Positions 16,867 to 27,775 of a stretch of DNA of 64,000 nucleotides are shown here, piece after piece; within the stretch, counting starts at the first letter, position 1, and each line of letters begins with the position of its first letter. The stretch comes from Saccharopolyspora gloriosae (GTDB lineage Bacteria; Actinomycetota; Actinomycetes; Mycobacteriales; Pseudonocardiaceae). The stretch lies in the NCBI RefSeq assembly GCF_014203325.1, contig NZ_JACHIV010000001.1, forward strand, positions 3,225,501 to 3,289,500, in the 5' to 3' direction. Both the position numbers and the translations under genes were made by a program. The notes below the pieces were generated by a model. The model ran no database searches. It was not told the origin of the DNA and was given only the letters and a program-made list of their open reading frames with translations.

Positions 16867-16962
16867 CTAGCGGCGAAGCCGTGCCTTGGGCTGCGGAGCA
16901 CGCCTGCCTTGCGGCCGAAGGCCGTGCCTGTATTCGCGCAGCGAATAGCCCACGCAAGCAAG
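16867..16962. repeat. Chain of short hairpins preceding structured repeat copy 1
   Basis: The sequence is a run of small stem-loops with purine-rich 3-nt loops: CGGC-GAA-GCCG, CGGCC-GAA-GGCCG and TATTCGC-GCA-GCGAATA. They are separated by related CCTGCCT/TGCCT words. In the other three copies this place is taken by a single hairpin, TCAGCGGCGAAGCCGCTGA. It looks like an expanded version of the 5' module. Confidence 0.5.
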
Positions 16963-17078
16963 GCGACCACCCGCGGGTTCTCAGTCGGTCTCTCGCGAGG
17001 ACAGCTTTTTCCCTCGTGGCGGAGCCACTCGGGAAAAAGATCCCGCAGCGAGAGACCGACTGAGGTTCCGCCACCGGA
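16963..17078. repeat. Structured intergenic repeat, copy 1
   Basis: Outer stem 16980-16996 with 17048-17064 (17 bp, perfect); invariant internal loop GAGGACAG (16997-17004) and ATCCCGCA (17040-17047). Inner stem 17005-17013 with 17031-17039 (9 bp); apical stem GTGGC-GGA-GCCAC at 17016-17028. It lies between the convergent mmuM and metF genes, before metF's own terminator. The outer stem sequence differs from the other copies but remains fully paired. Confidence 0.85.
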
Positions 17079-17112
17079 CCACCAAAGCAAAACGACCCCG
17101 AAAACCCAACGA

Positions 17113-17153
17113 GAACGGACCGCCGCCCAAGGGAGGGAGGCGGCGGTCCGTTC
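17113..17153 (-). terminator. Terminator of metF
   Basis: A perfect 15-bp stem (17113-17127 with 17139-17153) around an 11-nt loop, 40 bp after the metF stop. Confidence 0.7.
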
Positions 17154-17192
17154 GGTGCGAGGCGATCCGGGATCGCCGGGTTTCGGTGCGGC

Positions 17193-18086
17193 TCAGGCCG
17201 CCTGGGGCTTCGGCGCCCAGTAGTCGATCATCGAGGCGAACACGTCGAACGCGGGCTTCGAGTACCCGTACGGCGCTTCCAGGTGCAGGCTCAGCGGGAA
17301 GCCGAGGTCCACCACCCCGTCGATGACGCGCTTGTAGAGGTCGAGCAGCTTCTGCTTGCGCTCCTCGAAGGTGAGGTCGGTGATGCCCGCGACGAACTTC
17401 TGCTCCGCCTCCACCGCCGGGTTGCCGGGGTCCTGGATGAGCCAGTCGATGAGCTTGCGGCGACCTTCGACGCCCGGCACGAAACCGAACGACAGCAGGA
17501 TCTCCGGGCGGTGCGGCGTCTTGTCCGCGAATTCCTTCAGGAATCCGACGATGGCGTCCGAGTACAGCAGTTGCGTCATGCCGTAGGTGGCGCCGCGCTC
17601 GCACTTGAAGTTGAACCGGCCGTGCTCGCCCTCGCGGGTCGGGATGAGGATGGAGCCACGGTTCGGGACGACGTCCTGGAACTGGGTCAGCGCGTCGGTG
17701 GGCGGTAAGCCGCCGCCCTCGCCGTCGGACATGGTGCGCGGCACGCCGACGAACGCGATGCCCTCCATGCCCGCCGCCTGCAGGTCCCGGATGCGGTCGG
17801 TGAGCTGCGGCTTGTCCATGAACGCGGTGACCTGCGTGCACAGGCCCTTCACGTCGCCGATCTCCGGGCGCACCGTGTTCCAGAAGTCGATGACGTCCAT
17901 CTTCGGCTTCATCTCGATCGGACGGTCGTCGTCCTCGGCGATGATGCCGGGAATCATCAGGTGACCGATGCGGTCGGCGAGCCCGGCGGCGCGGCTGTTC
18001 TCGGCCACCTTGCGGCCTTCCTCCACGGCCCTCTCGTGTCCACCGTCGAGGTCGGGCGGTGCCAATTCGAGTGCGATCGTGTCCAT
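17193..18086 (-). CDS. metF: Methylenetetrahydrofolate reductase (actinobacterial type)
   Basis: A 297-aa protein that aligns in my memory with the mycobacterial-type MTHFR homologues. It has HLMIPGIIAEDDDRP near the N-terminus, KGLCTQVTAF, GMEGIAFVGVPRTM and FKCERGATYGMTQLLYSDAI. It should reduce methylene-THF to methyl-THF, the methyl donor for MetH. Some members of this branch have been reported to work without flavin; I cannot test that here. ATG at 18086 has GAGG 5-6 nt upstream; a GTG at 18119 does not. It is the last gene of the methyl-cycle series. Confidence 0.75.
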   Translation of the reverse strand: MDTIALELAPPDLDGGHERAVEEGRKVAENSRAAGLADRIGHLMIPGIIAEDDDRPIEMKPKMDVIDFWNTVRPEIGDVKGLCTQVTAFMDKPQLTDRIRDLQAAGMEGIAFVGVPRTMSDGEGGGLPPTDALTQFQDVVPNRGSILIPTREGEHGRFNFKCERGATYGMTQLLYSDAIVGFLKEFADKTPHRPEILLSFGFVPGVEGRRKLIDWLIQDPGNPAVEAEQKFVAGITDLTFEERKQKLLDLYKRVIDGVVDLGFPLSLHLEAPYGYSKPAFDVFASMIDYWAPKPQAA

Positions 18087-18255
18087 GTCGGCCTCAGGTC
18101 TTCCTTCCTCGCCGGTCACCGTGCCAGTCCGGCCGCTCCCGCGGGCAGCCGTGAGGGCGGGGACCGTGCAACCGGAAATCGAATTCGAGGGAGGGCGGAA
18201 ACGAGATCGAACGCGGATTCCCTCGACAGGTCTTCTCGATCGAGAACCGGGGGGC

Positions 18256-18290
18256 CGCCACCGCCCGGACCGAACCGGCCCGGGCGGTGG
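18256..18290 (-). terminator. Hairpin between ahcY and metF
   Basis: A perfect 12-bp stem (18256-18267 with 18279-18290) about 45 bp after the ahcY stop, in a 248-bp gap before metF. It would end or attenuate transcription from ahcY. Confidence 0.55.
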
Positions 18291-18334
18291 CGTACGACCA
18301 CCGGTCGCTCACGCCACGAGGGGCGCTGAGCGGA

Positions 18335-19795
<1,461 letters not shown>

Positions 19796-19810
19796 GATTT
19801 CCTTTCTAGA

Positions 19811-19862
19811 TTTCCCTGCTCGGGTTTCATCCCTGTCAGGGCGCTTTCCCTGCTCGGGTTTC
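19811..19862 (-). promoter_or_regulatory. ahcY leader with three tandem mini-hairpins
   Basis: In RNA sense the leader holds GAAACCCGAGCAGGGAAA twice (19845-19862, then 19811-19828). Each copy can form CCC-GAGCA-GGG. Between them is CCCT-GAC-AGGG, so three small hairpins are arrayed with A-rich linkers. The last copy ends about 15 nt before the start codon, close to the ribosome site. No known riboswitch class is recognised. Confidence 0.5.
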
Positions 19863-19867
19863 CGCGG

Positions 19868-19913
19868 CACGTGCGCGGGCCGCTGATGATCAACCTTACG
19901 GCCCGCGCACGTG
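19868..19913 (-). terminator. Hairpin between metH and ahcY
   Basis: A 15-bp perfect stem (19868-19882 with 19899-19913) starting 3 bp after the metH stop. It may be a terminator or attenuator, since the next gene follows in the same direction. Confidence 0.55.
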
Positions 19914-19916
19914 GCC

Positions 19917-22900
19917 TCATGTGTTGAAGTACTTCGCCTCGGGGTGGTGGGCGACGATCGCGTCCGTGGACTGCTCCGGGTGCAGCTGGAACTCCTCGGA
20001 GAGCTCCACGCCGATCCGCTCGCTCTCCAGCAGCTCCACGATCTTTGCGCGGTCCTCGATCTCCGGGCAGGCGCCGTAGCCGAAGGAGTAGCGCGCACCG
20101 CGGTAGCCGAGCTTGAAGAACTCGGTCACCTCGTTCGGGTCCTCCTCGGACACCGCACGCCCGCTGGACCACAGCAGTTCCCGCCGGACCCGCCGGTGCC
20201 AGTACTCGGCGAGCGCCTCGGTGAGCTGCACGCCCATCCCGTGGATCTCGAGGTAGTCGCGGTAGGAGTTCTTCGCGAACAGCTCGTTGGCGTAGTCGGC
20301 GATGGGCTGGCCCATCGTCACCAGCTGCATCGGCAGCACGTCGACCTGGCCGGTCTCCAGCGCCTTCTCCCTGGTCCGGTAGAAGTCGGCGAGGCTGAGC
20401 CTGCGGTCGCGCTGCTGGCGCGGGAACGTGAACCGGGTGCGTTCCGCGGCGTCCGGCTCCTCCTTGTCCAGGACGATCACCGAGTTGCCCTCGGTCACGA
20501 CCGGGAAGTAGCCGTACACCACCGCCGCGTGCTGCAGGATGCCCGCGGTGGCCAGCTCGTCCATCCAGTAGCGCAGCCGCGGCCGGCCCTCGGATTCGAC
20601 GAGCTCCTCGTACGACGGCCCCTCGCCCTTCTTGGAACCGCGCAGGCCCCACTGGCCGAAGAACGTGGCGCGTTCGTCGAGCAGCGCCAAGTAGTCGGCG
20701 ACGGGCACGCCCTTGATGACCTTCGAACCCCAGAACGGCGGGGTCGGCACCGGGGCGTCGGCGTCCACGTCGGAGCGGATGGAGTCGTCGTAGAGGTCGG
20801 GCAGCGGTCCCTGCTCGGCCTTGCGCTTCTCGGCGATGCGTTTGGAACGCTCGTGGCGCTCCTTGCGCTCGGCCTTCTTGGCCTCTTCCGCCTCGTTCAC
20901 CTCGGGGTTGTCGCCGCGCTTGATGGACATCAGGCGGTCCATCAGGTTCAGGCCCTCGAAGGCGTCCTTCGCGTAGCGCACATCGCCCTGGTAGACCTCG
21001 TCGAGGTCGTTCTCCACGAAGGACCTGGTCAGCGCGGCGCCGCCGAGCATCACCGGGTACTTCTCGGCGATGCCGCGGGTGTTCATCTCCTGCAGGTTGT
21101 CCTTCATGATCACGGTGGACTTCACCAGCAGGCCCGACATGCCGATCACGTCGACCTTGTTCTCGTCCGCGGCTTCGAGGATCGCGTTCACCGGCTGCTT
21201 GATGCCGATGTTGACCACGTCGTAGCCGTTGTTGGACACGATGATGTCGACGAGGTTCTTGCCGATGTCGTGCACATCGCCCTTGACCGTCGCCAGCAGC
21301 AGCTTGCCCTTGCCGCCGGAGTCGTCCTTCTCCATGTGCGGTTCGAGGTAGGCCACGGCGGCCTTCATCGTCTCCGCGGACTGGAGCACGAACGGCAGCT
21401 GCATCTGCCCGGAACCGAACAGGTCACCGACGACCTTCATACCGGCGAGCAGGTTCTCGTTGACGATCTGCAGCGGCTTCTTCTCCTGCATGGCCGCTTC
21501 GAGGTCGTCGTCGAGGCCGTTGCGCTCGCCGTCGACGATGCGCTTCTCCAGCCGTTCGAACAGCGGCAGCTTCGCCAGTTCCTCCGCGCGGGAGGCACCG
21601 GTCGAGGAGGCCGTCTTGCCCTCGAACAGCTGCATCAGCTTCTGCAGCGGGTCGTAGTCCTCGGTGCGCCGGTCGTAGACCAGGTCGAGGGCGACCTGCC
21701 GCTGCTCCTCCTCGATCTTGCTCATCGGCAGGATCTTGGAGGCGTTCAGGATCGCCGAGTCCAGCCCGGCCTCGCGGCACTCGTTGAGGAACACCGAGTT
21801 CAGCACCTGGCGCGCGGCCGGGTTCAGGCCGAACGACACGTTGGACAGGCCCAGCGTGGTGTTCACCCGCGGGTGGCGGCGCTTGAGTTCCCGGATGGCC
21901 TCGATGGTCTCGATGCCGTCCCGGCGCACCTCCTCCTGACCCGTGGTGATCGGGAAGACCAGGCAGTCGATGATGATCGCCGACTCGTCCAGGCCCCAGG
22001 TCCCGGTGATCTCGGCGATGAGGCGCTCGGCGATCCGCAGCTTCCACTCGGCGGTGCGGGCCTGGCCCTCCTCGTCGATGCACAGCGCGACGACGGTGGC
22101 GCCGTGCTCGCGCACCATCGCCATCACCTTCTGGAACCGCGAGTCCGGCCCGTCGCCGTCCTCGTAGTTCACCGAGTTCACCGCGCAACGCCCGCCGAGG
22201 TGCTCCAGCCCGGCCTGGATCACGTTCGCCTCGGTGGAGTCGACCATGACCGGCAGCGTGGAGGCGGTGGCCAGCCGGCTGGCCAGCTCGCGCATGTCCT
22301 CGGCGCCGTCGCGGCCCACGTAGTCCACGCACAGGTCCAGCATGTGCGCGCCCTCGCGGGTCTGGGCCTTCGCGATCTCCACGCAGTCGTCCCAGCGGGC
22401 GTCGAGCATGGCCTCGCGGAACTTCTTGGAGCCGTTGGTGTTGGTCCGCTCACCGACGTTGAGGATGCTCGCGTCCTGCTGGAACGGCACCGCCTGGTAC
22501 ACCGACGACACCGACGGAACGATCTCCGGGGTGCGCGCCTGCGGGGTGAGCGAGGACACGGCCTCGGAGACCGCGCGCACGTGCTCACCGGTGGTGCCGC
22601 AGCAGCCGCCGACGAGCCGGGCGCCGAAGTCGTTGACGAAGCCGACCAGCGCCTGCGCCAGCTCGTCCGGCTGCAGCGGGTACACAGCGCCGTTCGGCCC
22701 GAGCTCCGGCAGGCCCGCGTTCGGCATCACCGAGATCGGCACGTTCGCGTGCTGCGCCAGCACCCGCAGGTGCTCGCTCATCTCGGCCGGGCCGGTCGCG
22801 CAGTTCATGCCGATCAGGTCGATGCCCAGCGGCTCCAGCGCCGTGAGCGCCGCGCCGATCTCGGAACCGACCAGCATCGTGCCGGTCTGCTCCACGGTGA

Positions 22901-23510
22901 CTTGCGCGATGATCGGCAGCCAGCGGCCGGTCTGCTCCATCGCGCGCTTGGCGGCCACGATCGCCGCCTTGGTCTGCAGCAGGTCCTGGGAGGTCTCCAC
23001 CAGGACCACGTCGATGCCGCCGTCGATCATGCCCAGCACGTTCTCGACGTAGGCGTCGCGCAGGTCCGCGTACGGCGCGTGACCCAGCGTGGGCAGCTTC
23101 GTGCCCGGCCCCATCGAGCCCAGCACGAACCGCGGCTTGTCCTTCGTGGAGAACTCGTCGGCGGCCTCCCTGGCCAGCCGCGCGCCCTTCTCCGCCAGGT
23201 CCCGGATGCGCTCCGGGATGCCGTACTCGCCGAGGTTGGCGAGGTTCGTGCCGAACGTGTTCGACTCGATCGCGTCCGAACCGGCTTCCAAGAACCCGCG
23301 GTACACCCCGGAGACCACGTCCGGGCGGGTCTCGTTGAGGATCTCGTTGCAGCCTTCGAGGTTCGCGAAGTCGTCCAACGACAGGTCGTAGGCCTGCAAC
23401 GCGGTACCCATGCCGCCGTCCGCGACGAGCACGCGCTCGTTGAGCGCGGTCAGGAACCCGCTCGGGTCGCGCCCCGAGCCGGTATCGCCGTTCGTGTTGA
23501 CCCCATTCAT
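19917..23510 (-). CDS. metH: Cobalamin-dependent methionine synthase
   Basis: A 1197-aa multi-domain MetH. It has an N-terminal homocysteine domain ([12 protein letters not shown]; zinc ligands NCATG and GGCCGTT), a pterin-binding domain from about residue 350 ([36 protein letters not shown]), and a cobalamin domain with DVHDIGKN and SGLLVKST. The C-terminal SAM-binding reactivation domain ends [15 protein letters not shown]. Length is close to E. coli MetH (1227). It methylates homocysteine using methyl-THF from MetF. ATG at 23510 has AGAGG 7 nt upstream. A Lys/Glu/Arg-rich linker ([17 protein letters not shown]) joins the last two domains. Confidence 0.95.
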   Translation of the reverse strand: MNGVNTNGDTGSGRDPSGFLTALNERVLVADGGMGTALQAYDLSLDDFANLEGCNEILNETRPDVVSGVYRGFLEAGSDAIESNTFGTNLANLGEYGIPERIRDLAEKGARLAREAADEFSTKDKPRFVLGSMGPGTKLPTLGHAPYADLRDAYVENVLGMIDGGIDVVLVETSQDLLQTKAAIVAAKRAMEQTGRWLPIIAQVTVEQTGTMLVGSEIGAALTALEPLGIDLIGMNCATGPAEMSEHLRVLAQHANVPISVMPNAGLPELGPNGAVYPLQPDELAQALVGFVNDFGARLVGGCCGTTGEHVRAVSEAVSSLTPQARTPEIVPSVSSVYQAVPFQQDASILNVGERTNTNGSKKFREAMLDARWDDCVEIAKAQTREGAHMLDLCVDYVGRDGAEDMRELASRLATASTLPVMVDSTEANVIQAGLEHLGGRCAVNSVNYEDGDGPDSRFQKVMAMVREHGATVVALCIDEEGQARTAEWKLRIAERLIAEITGTWGLDESAIIIDCLVFPITTGQEEVRRDGIETIEAIRELKRRHPRVNTTLGLSNVSFGLNPAARQVLNSVFLNECREAGLDSAILNASKILPMSKIEEEQRQVALDLVYDRRTEDYDPLQKLMQLFEGKTASSTGASRAEELAKLPLFERLEKRIVDGERNGLDDDLEAAMQEKKPLQIVNENLLAGMKVVGDLFGSGQMQLPFVLQSAETMKAAVAYLEPHMEKDDSGGKGKLLLATVKGDVHDIGKNLVDIIVSNNGYDVVNIGIKQPVNAILEAADENKVDVIGMSGLLVKSTVIMKDNLQEMNTRGIAEKYPVMLGGAALTRSFVENDLDEVYQGDVRYAKDAFEGLNLMDRLMSIKRGDNPEVNEAEEAKKAERKERHERSKRIAEKRKAEQGPLPDLYDDSIRSDVDADAPVPTPPFWGSKVIKGVPVADYLALLDERATFFGQWGLRGSKKGEGPSYEELVESEGRPRLRYWMDELATAGILQHAAVVYGYFPVVTEGNSVIVLDKEEPDAAERTRFTFPRQQRDRRLSLADFYRTREKALETGQVDVLPMQLVTMGQPIADYANELFAKNSYRDYLEIHGMGVQLTEALAEYWHRRVRRELLWSSGRAVSEEDPNEVTEFFKLGYRGARYSFGYGACPEIEDRAKIVELLESERIGVELSEEFQLHPEQSTDAIVAHHPEAKYFNT

Positions 23511-23566
23511 GTCGCTGCCTCTTCCCACGCTTACCTGCGCCACGCCCGATACCTCAAGTGTGCTCG

Positions 23567-23608
23567 CCGGGGGCGGCACCGGGCTCTCGCCCCCGGTGCC
23601 GCCCCCGG
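23567..23608 (-). terminator. Hairpin between adenosine kinase gene and metH
   Basis: A perfect 17-bp GC-rich stem (23567-23583 with 23592-23608) around 8 nt, directly after the kinase stop. Confidence 0.65.
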
Positions 23609-23612
23609 TACA

Positions 23613-24587
23613 TCAGCGCAGCTTCGAACCGATCTCGGCGGCGGCGGTGTCGCCGTACGCCTCACCGATGCGCGCGAGGAACGACTCGCGCTCGACGTCG
23701 TACTCCTGCGGCCCGTCGGTCTCCAGCGAGACGGTCGCCAGCGTGCAGCCGAGCTGCAAGGCCCGCTCCACGCCCAGCCCGCCGGACAGACCGGAGAGGA
23801 ACCCGGCGCGCAACGCGTCGCCGACCCCCGTCGGGTCGCCCTTCTGCTTCTCCTTGGGCGGCTGCACCTCGAAGGTCGGCGACGACGCCGACTCGACCTT
23901 GAGGCCCTTCGCGCCCAGCGAGGTGACCCAGCTGCCGACCTCGGCCAGGACCTCGTCGTGGGTCCAGCCGGTGCTCTGCAGCAGCAGGCTGTGCTCGTAC
24001 TCGTTCGTGAACAGGTACTCCGCGCCGCGAACCAGCTCGCGGACCGACTCGCCGTCCATCCGGGCCAGCTGCTGGCCCGGATCGGCGAGGAACTTGTACC
24101 CGCGCTCCCGGCATTCCTTGGTGTACTTCACCATCGCGTCCGGGTCGTTCGCCGAGATCACCACGAGGTCGAGCCCGCCGACGCGGTCGGCGACCGACTT
24201 GAGCTCGATCTCCGCGGCCTCGGTCATGGCACCCGGGTAGAACGAGGCGATCTGGTTGAAGTCCTGGTCGGTGGTGCAGAGGAACCGGGACGTGTGCTTG
24301 GTCTCCGAGACGCGCACCGAAGCGGTGTCCACGCCGTGACGCTCCAGCCACGTCCGGTATTCCTCGAAGTCCTGCCCGACCGCGCCGACCAGCAGCGAGG
24401 TGACGCCGAGCTTGCCGAGCCCGAAGGTGATGTTGGCCGCGACCCCGCCGCGACGCACCTCCAGCTCGTCGACCAGGAAGGACAGGGACACCGATTCGAG
24501 CTGATCGGCGATCAGCTGCTCGGCGATCCTGCCGGGGAAGGACATCAGGTGGTCGGTGGCGATCGACCCGGTCACCGCAATCCGCAC
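23613..24587 (-). CDS. adoK: Adenosine kinase, PfkB family
   Basis: A 324-aa ribokinase-like protein closely resembling mycobacterial adenosine kinase (Rv2202c). It starts MRIAVTGSIATDHLMSFPGR and has RGGVAANITFGLGKLG, IASFYPGAMTEA and SANDPDAM. The catalytic DPTGVGDALRAGFL carries the anion-hole GVGD and base Asp. It phosphorylates adenosine to AMP, pulling the AhcY reaction forward. GTG at 24587 has AAGGAG 8 nt upstream. Sitting between metK and metH makes it part of the methyl-cycle series. Confidence 0.88.
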   Translation of the reverse strand: MRIAVTGSIATDHLMSFPGRIAEQLIADQLESVSLSFLVDELEVRRGGVAANITFGLGKLGVTSLLVGAVGQDFEEYRTWLERHGVDTASVRVSETKHTSRFLCTTDQDFNQIASFYPGAMTEAAEIELKSVADRVGGLDLVVISANDPDAMVKYTKECRERGYKFLADPGQQLARMDGESVRELVRGAEYLFTNEYEHSLLLQSTGWTHDEVLAEVGSWVTSLGAKGLKVESASSPTFEVQPPKEKQKGDPTGVGDALRAGFLSGLSGGLGVERALQLGCTLATVSLETDGPQEYDVERESFLARIGEAYGDTAAAEIGSKLR

Positions 24588-24669
24588 TGCAACAACTCCT
24601 TATCGGCCGGCCGGCGACATCGTCGGCCACCGGCCCCAAGAACTTCTCGATACCTGGCCCGCACCGGGC

Positions 24670-24698
24670 CGCGGGGCGTGGCCGTGCCACGCCCCGCG
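24670..24698 (-). terminator. Hairpin between metK and adenosine kinase gene
   Basis: A perfect 13-bp stem (CGCGGGGCGTGGC with GCCACGCCCCGCG) and 3-nt loop, 31 bp after the metK stop. Confidence 0.65.
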
Positions 24699-24729
24699 AC
24701 AGCCGGTACGAACGTCCGCATGTGTTCGA

Positions 24730-25932
<1,203 letters not shown>

Positions 25933-25974
25933 GGCTCAACCTCACCTCTCAGCTTCTTTGGCGACTTCGATCCT

Positions 25975-26055
25975 TGCGTACGGGCAGCAGTAATGTCATG
26001 AGTGTCCACTCACTGGCACCCCTGCCATCCGGCCCAGCGGGACCGGCCGTACGCA
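25975..26055 (-). ncRNA. Candidate structured RNA (four-way-junction-like) in the metK leader
   Basis: In RNA sense the element opens with TGCGTACGG (26055-26047) and closes with CCGTACGCA (25983-25975), a 9-bp P1. Inside are three hairpins with 0-1 nt between them. P2 is 26046-26029 (7 bp with one GU pair, loop CGCT). P3 is 26027-26014 (TGGCA-GGGG-TGCCA). P4 is 26012-25999 (TGAGT-GGAC-ACTCA). A 15-nt single strand returns to P1. It sits 43 nt before the metK start. It does not match the SAM riboswitch cores I know. No T tract follows. Confidence 0.5.
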
Positions 26056-26065
26056 TCACTGATGA

Positions 26066-27775
26066 TCATGCACGGGCGTGGATGATGCCCCATGCCAGGC
26101 TTCCGCCGTTACCGGACTCCACCCAGGCACGCAGGCCACGCTTCATCTTGGTGCGATATTCCTCACTGATCCGGTCGGACAGTTCGGACTCGCGGGCTTC
26201 GAGCACCTCGAGCACCCGCTGGTAGTGCACCGGCAGGTACGAGCTGAGGTCCTCGAAGTCGATCGTCTGCAGGCCCAAGCGGGCCAGTTCGCGCCGGTAG
26301 AAGCCGGGCGAACCCATAGTGTCCAGGCTCAGCCGGTCCAGGATCGGACCCAGGTCCTGTTTGCGGGCGTTGTCGGCGGCCATCGGGTCGGTGAACACGA
26401 ACGAACCGCCCTTGCTCAGGACGCGCGTCACCTCTTCCAGCACCCGCTCGCGGTCCCCGCTGTGCAGGATGGCGTCCTGCGACCAGACCACGTCGAAGGC
26501 GTTGTCCTGGAACGGGATGTCCTCGAAGGACCCGTCCTTGACCTCGATGAGGTGGTCGAGGCCCGCCGCCCGGTTGAACTCGACGTTGCGGGCGTTCTCG
26601 ACCTCGCTGAGGTTCAGGCAGGCGACCTTGCAGCCGTAGGTCTTGGCCAGGTAGCGCGCCGCACCACCGTATCCGGCACCGATGTCCAGGATCCGGGTCT
26701 CCGGTGTGATCTCGACCTTGGCCGCCATGCGCTCGACGGTGCGCCGCGACGCGGCATCGATGTCCTCGTCCGGGGTGTTGTAGAGGCCGACGTGAATGTC
26801 GTTGCCGCCCCAGACGTGGTAGTAGAAATTATCCGCGTCTTCGGAGTTGTAGTAGTCGCGGGCGGTGTGAACCGCGGTCGAGTACACGTCGGACAGTTCG
26901 TCCTCGGTGCGGTAGTTCTTCTCCGCGACGTGAATGTAGAAGTCCGGGTCCTGGTCCGCGTACGTTTCCTGGAAATCGCCGTAGGTGTCGATTCGCTGGA
27001 ATCCGACCTCGCGCAGCAGGCGACGCACGTAATTCTTCCGCAACGGGTACATGTTGAGGAAGAATTCGCTCTTGTCCGGGAAGGTGTACTTGAATCGGGC
27101 CAGGCCCTCGTCCACGTGGTCCGGCTCCGCGGACACGTCCTCACCAGCGTAGTAGTACGTGTGCTTGCTGGAGAATCCGTCGTCCAGGATCGCGTCGTAG
27201 TTGCGCTGGTCGATGATCAAAACGCCGTCGTGCTTGAGCATGGCGTAGAACTCGGCCAGGGCCTTGCGCCGGTCGCGCTCGGAGAACAGGTGCGTGAACG
27301 AGTTGCCCAAGCAGATGATCGCGTCGTACTCGCCGTGCACGTCGCGGTTGAGCCAGCGCCAGTCGGCGTGCACGACGCGCAGGATGTGCCCGCCGTAGGT
27401 CAGGCCGTTGCGGAAGGCCTGGGCCAGCATCTGGGGGCTGCCGTCGGCGCTGACCGTCTCGAAGCCCTCTTCCAGCAGCCGCACCGAGTGGAAACCGGTG
27501 CCGGTGGCCACGTCCAGGACGGACTCCACACCACGGGCTTTGAGCTGGTCGATGAAGAACCGGCCCTCGCTCTCGTAGCGCTTCTTCCAGTCGATCAGAT
27601 CGTCCCACTTGTCGACGAATCCACCGACGTACTCGTGCGTGTAATGGTCGGATTCGCGCACTTCCAACGGGTTGTCGCCGAAGACCTGCTCCTCACGGGC
27701 GACCAGTTCGGCCGCATCCTCGGCCACACCGTTGCGTTCGCCGTGCTGCGCCAGGTCGTCCACGCTCTTGGCCAT
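26066..27775 (-). CDS. Fused glycine/sarcosine and sarcosine/dimethylglycine N-methyltransferase
   Basis: A 569-aa protein made of two SAM-dependent methyltransferase domains. Residues ~1-290 resemble glycine sarcosine N-methyltransferase, with motif I VLDVATGTGF (86-95). Residues ~295-569 resemble sarcosine dimethylglycine N-methyltransferase, with motif I ILDIGAGYGG (362-371) and SQDAILHS. Together they convert glycine to sarcosine, dimethylglycine and betaine, using three SAM. The protein is strongly acidic, as in salt-tolerant organisms. Such a fusion is known from Actinopolyspora halophila; most halophiles have two genes. ATG at 27775 has GGGAG 6 nt upstream. Long AT-richer promoter region with a CRP-type site upstream. 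Confidence 0.92.
   Translation of the reverse strand: MAKSVDDLAQHGERNGVAEDAAELVAREEQVFGDNPLEVRESDHYTHEYVGGFVDKWDDLIDWKKRYESEGRFFIDQLKARGVESVLDVATGTGFHSVRLLEEGFETVSADGSPQMLAQAFRNGLTYGGHILRVVHADWRWLNRDVHGEYDAIICLGNSFTHLFSERDRRKALAEFYAMLKHDGVLIIDQRNYDAILDDGFSSKHTYYYAGEDVSAEPDHVDEGLARFKYTFPDKSEFFLNMYPLRKNYVRRLLREVGFQRIDTYGDFQETYADQDPDFYIHVAEKNYRTEDELSDVYSTAVHTARDYYNSEDADNFYYHVWGGNDIHVGLYNTPDEDIDAASRRTVERMAAKVEITPETRILDIGAGYGGAARYLAKTYGCKVACLNLSEVENARNVEFNRAAGLDHLIEVKDGSFEDIPFQDNAFDVVWSQDAILHSGDRERVLEEVTRVLSKGGSFVFTDPMAADNARKQDLGPILDRLSLDTMGSPGFYRRELARLGLQTIDFEDLSSYLPVHYQRVLEVLEARESELSDRISEEYRTKMKRGLRAWVESGNGGSLAWGIIHARA

Noticed and set aside
25933-26065. Assignment of the metK leader to a known SAM riboswitch
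   Set aside because: I could not find the conserved joining segments of SAM-I/IV, SAM-II or SAH classes; the junctions here are 0-1 nt. Reported as an unclassified candidate instead.
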